Shown here piece by piece: positions 61,771 through 64,000 of a stretch of 64,000 nt of DNA. Where the stretch lies: assembly GCA_020848695.1 (NCBI GenBank), contig JADLHT010000003.1, positions 1-64,000 on the forward strand, given 5' to 3'. The translations under genes and the position numbers were made by a program. The number at the start of each line of letters is the position of its first letter. The first letter of the stretch is position 1. Source of the DNA: Saprospiraceae bacterium (GTDB taxonomy: Bacteria; Bacteroidota; Bacteroidia; Chitinophagales; Saprospiraceae). The notes below the pieces were generated by a model. It was not told the origin of the DNA, did not search any database, and was given only the letters and a program-made list of their open reading frames with translations.

Positions 61771-62229
61771 TTAATGTTTATGTCCTTGGCTTGAGGCATA
61801 ATCAATCATGCCCTGAAAGTCAATTACAACAACTGGTTCATTACCAACTACCCAGCAATCATGTCCGCTTGGTAAGTAAGAAACATCTCCTGCAACCAGA
61901 TCCAACATAGTTCCGTCATCCATTTTAACCCTTAAGGTTCCCGATACATGGTATTGAAAGTGTGGTGCATGGCAACTTTCGGTTTTAGCGATTGGTTTTA
62001 CGGATTCTGACCATTTCCAGCCGGGTTGAAAGACAGCTTTCCCGACCATAGCGCCACCTATTTTAGAAAGGTCTAATTTTCCTAATGGAAATGTTCTAAC
62101 ATCATCTGGTTTAGAAAAATTAATCCTCTCGGCTTTTGCAGCGGAATTGCTTGAAGAGGACTGTGCTATTCCAATTTGGAAACTAAGAATTAAAACACTA
62201 ATTAATGAAAAAAAAGAATTTACTTGCAT
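61771..62229 (-). CDS. Secreted cupin-domain protein
   Basis: A 152-residue protein with a signal peptide (LISVLILSFQIGIAQS). The cupin beta-barrel shows motif 1 (W-x-W... CHAPHFQYHVSGTLRVKMDDG) and motif 2 (GDVSYLPSGHDCWVVGNEPVVVIDF), including the usual His ligands. A bound metal and small-molecule ligand are likely. It ends with SQGHKH. The AraC-type regulator upstream on the same strand may control it (100-bp gap). Confidence 0.78.
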   Translation of the reverse strand: MQVNSFFSLISVLILSFQIGIAQSSSSNSAAKAERINFSKPDDVRTFPLGKLDLSKIGGAMVGKAVFQPGWKWSESVKPIAKTESCHAPHFQYHVSGTLRVKMDDGTMLDLVAGDVSYLPSGHDCWVVGNEPVVVIDFQGMIDYASSQGHKH

Positions 62230-62330
62230 AATAAAAAAATTTATTGAATGAATGAATTAAAATTACGATACAAAGATGCGCCTGCCCAAATCTGCTCTTC
62301 TTGTATAATTTCCCTGAAGATTTGTAGAAA

Positions 62331-63239
62331 TCAGAGTTTTTGTCTTAATCTCGCAGGGCTAAAGCCGGTTTTTTGCTTGATAAAGTGAGTAAAATGAGCC
62401 TGATCCTGAAAATTCAGATCATAAGCGATTTCTGAAATTGACTTATCTGAAGATCCCAATTGAACTTTTGATTCTAAGAGTAACATGTCATTAATAAAAT
62501 CTCTTGGATTCTTTCCAAAGGTTTCTTTTACAACATCTCCTAAATACTTTGAACTTACATTTAGTTCACTGGCATATTTTGATACGATTCTATTGGTTAT
62601 AAAATTTTTTTCAACCAGATGCTTAAACCGGGTTGCCAATTTGAACGATCGACTTCCAGATTCCGCTACCTTCTTAACATAAGGTCTGTAAATTTCTCTA
62701 ATTCTTAATAGTAAGATATGAATGTAATTCTTCAAAATATAATCTTTTTCGTAGGAAAAATTATTATACTCTTGAATTATATCTTTAAATGCATGTTGAA
62801 TAATCTGACTATCTTCTTCTTTTAAATTAATAATATGTTCAGTGTCAAATTGGAAAAAGGGAAAATCAGTTGAAAGGCTTTCTTTTATTAAATTCTGAAT
62901 AAATTCTATTTTAAAATGAATACAAAATCCTTTGCAATTACTTATATATTTTGAGGCATAAACCATATTTTCCGGAACAATAACCAGATCATTTGGTTTT
63001 AACCACCGGTATTCAGCTCCGAGCAAAACATCATGTTCTCCACTAGTCAATAGATATACTAAATTAAATTGTCTTCTCAATGCTCTGATTCCTTTTTCAG
63101 GATCAACATCCTTGTGTTTGTCTTCCAATGTTCCGGGCATTACCATCATATTAATGTGGTAAGTACTCTGATCTTTATTTACAATTTTTTCAAAAGAAGC
63201 AAGGTCTTTGATCAATAATACTTCCTTATTGGACTTCAT
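62331..63239 (-). CDS. AraC-family transcriptional regulator
   Basis: A 302-residue DNA-binding regulator. The N-terminal ~180 residues form a cupin-like sensing domain (LVYLLTSGEHDVLLGAEYRWLKPNDLVIVPENM). The C-terminal ~100 residues hold two AraC helix-turn-helices: KYASELNVSSKYLGDVVKETFGKNPRDFIND (first) and KSISEIAYDLNFQDQAHFTHFIKQKTGFSP (second, with ARLRQ). It probably regulates the adjacent cupin gene and/or the divergent membrane protein gene. Confidence 0.93.
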   Translation of the reverse strand: MKSNKEVLLIKDLASFEKIVNKDQSTYHINMMVMPGTLEDKHKDVDPEKGIRALRRQFNLVYLLTSGEHDVLLGAEYRWLKPNDLVIVPENMVYASKYISNCKGFCIHFKIEFIQNLIKESLSTDFPFFQFDTEHIINLKEEDSQIIQHAFKDIIQEYNNFSYEKDYILKNYIHILLLRIREIYRPYVKKVAESGSRSFKLATRFKHLVEKNFITNRIVSKYASELNVSSKYLGDVVKETFGKNPRDFINDMLLLESKVQLGSSDKSISEIAYDLNFQDQAHFTHFIKQKTGFSPARLRQKL

Positions 63240-63321
63240 TGGGTAAAGGTGAATTGTATAACAAAAATAGTTCTAAAAAATATATTTACCTATTAATTCA
63301 TTATAATTTATTTTTACATTT

Positions 63322-64000
63322 ATGATAATTATTTTTTACATTTCTTTGATGTTGTTAAGTTTTTATTCTTATACTATTTACACTCATTCACCTGTTTCGG
63401 GAGATACGGCAGTAGGGCAGACATGGTCATTGATTTATTTAGCTTTAGCATTTGCAGGTGCAGTCATTACCATGTTTACTATGATGTTTATAAAGTCGCG
63501 TTTTAGCTGGATAAGTGAACAGTTGAGTTTGAGAGTTTTATTGGTATTTTTATTTAGTGTTTTCTTTTTGGTTACGGTGTTTTTTGCAGGGATGTTTAGT
63601 ATTGAATGGTATTCAGATTCTTCTTATCCGAATTTTTTAAGACTAATTGCAAAAAGTGGAGGATACTTTTGGATTTCGTTGGTTTGTTTTGTTCCATTAT
63701 ATTATTTAATAAAAGGATCAATACCGCCACCGGGCTGGATTCAGAAACTGTTCTATTTTGATTTTGCTTTTTGTAGTATATTTTGTATATCCTTGTTATT
63801 CGGATGGATGAAAGAAAGAAAAGCTTTTGAGATGAATAAAGCCTTTGAAAGTCAAAGTACTGAAGATGAATACCATCAGAAGATTATTGATGAGATAAGT
63901 AATTATCGACTGGATCAAAACATTACAGGACTGATGAGTCATTCATTTGTTTATAGATCTGAGGATTTACATAAGCTTGCTGTTCAAAAAATTAAAGAAA
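63322..64000 (+). CDS. Partial membrane protein, cut by the window end
   Basis: An open frame of 226 codons from the ATG at 63322 runs to the end of the window without stop. It has five hydrophobic segments (near residues 2-18, 35-55, 72-92, 110-130 and 145-160) and then a charged, helical soluble region (ESQSTEDEYHQKIIDEIS...). I do not recognise the family. It is divergent from the AraC regulator, which may control it. Its 3' end lies outside the window. Confidence 0.6.
   Translation, partial: MIIIFYISLMLLSFYSYTIYTHSPVSGDTAVGQTWSLIYLALAFAGAVITMFTMMFIKSRFSWISEQLSLRVLLVFLFSVFFLVTVFFAGMFSIEWYSDSSYPNFLRLIAKSGGYFWISLVCFVPLYYLIKGSIPPPGWIQKLFYFDFAFCSIFCISLLFGWMKERKAFEMNKAFESQSTEDEYHQKIIDEISNYRLDQNITGLMSHSFVYRSEDLHKLAVQKIKE

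Noticed and set aside
1-64000. CRISPR array, prophage genes or rRNA
   Set aside because: No regularly spaced repeats, no phage structural genes and no rRNA sequence were seen anywhere in the window.

Overview
The window is AT-rich chromosomal DNA from a Bacteroidota bacterium, most likely of the Saprospiria or a related class. Several features support this. Secreted proteins carry type IX secretion (T9SS) C-terminal signals. There is a complete Bat (aerotolerance) operon, an exosortase H type system with a TPTLGQWG substrate, and mevalonate-pathway genes (class II HMG-CoA reductase, type 2 IPP isomerase, a GHMP kinase). OstA-like, DUF4783 and DUF6702 proteins are present, and promoter-like TAnnTTTG boxes stand in place of classical -10 boxes. 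There is no rRNA and no CRISPR array. Three tRNA genes are present: CAU (29917-29990), Gln-UUG (31079-31149) and Glu-UUC (35516-35587).

Region by region. 0-4 kb: diheme cytochrome c, an exosortase with a partner membrane protein, its probable sorting substrate and a small secreted protein. 4.2-8.7 kb: M1-type peptidase, membrane protein, RNase Y. 9.2-13.6 kb: a tightly overlapped minus-strand operon gpmI, Ig-like lipoprotein, lptB and two small related lipoproteins. 13.7-15.1 kb: DUF4783 protein and YitT-family protein. 15.2-22.1 kb: two very large secreted T9SS cargo proteins (FG-GAP/ASPIC type A, and a 1360-residue repeat protein with a type B, gliding-motility-associated C-terminus).

22.5-29.7 kb is the accessory region. 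A truncated alpha/beta-hydrolase tail abuts an IS66-family element with three ORFs. This is followed by the IstB tail and right end of a broken IS21-family element. Then come an orphan immunity-like gene, a small secreted protein resembling half of an AHH-type nuclease, a toxin/immunity pair (Sec-exported 625-residue protein with a C-terminal HHxxE HNH/EndoVII-like nuclease domain, and its 288-residue partner) and the N-terminal arm domain of a tyrosine recombinase. Inverted repeats and a tRNA gene close the region. It reads as a polymorphic-toxin locus in a degraded tRNA-linked island.

30-51 kb is core: M28 peptidase, beta-helix T9SS protein, gap-pgk, prfC, a second M1 peptidase, mvaA-fni, OstA-like plus a BatE-like gene, rplU-rpmA, a retropepsin/PDZ protein, a 2-oxoacid dehydrogenase E2 that seems to lack the E3-binding domain, and a GHMP kinase. 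51.5-60.9 kb is the Bat operon: MoxR ATPase, a DUF3298-like protein, DUF58, a BatD-like membrane protein, BatA, BatB, BatC, a one-domain BatD paralogue and BatD, joined by ATGA/TGATG overlaps or short gaps. lspA, a secreted cupin, an AraC regulator and a membrane protein cut by the window edge complete it.

Several start codons were moved to fit overlaps, signal peptides or promoter boxes (lptB, gpmI, yitT, the IPTL protein, the BatD stub). All functions are read from sequence motifs and recalled family knowledge; no database search was possible.
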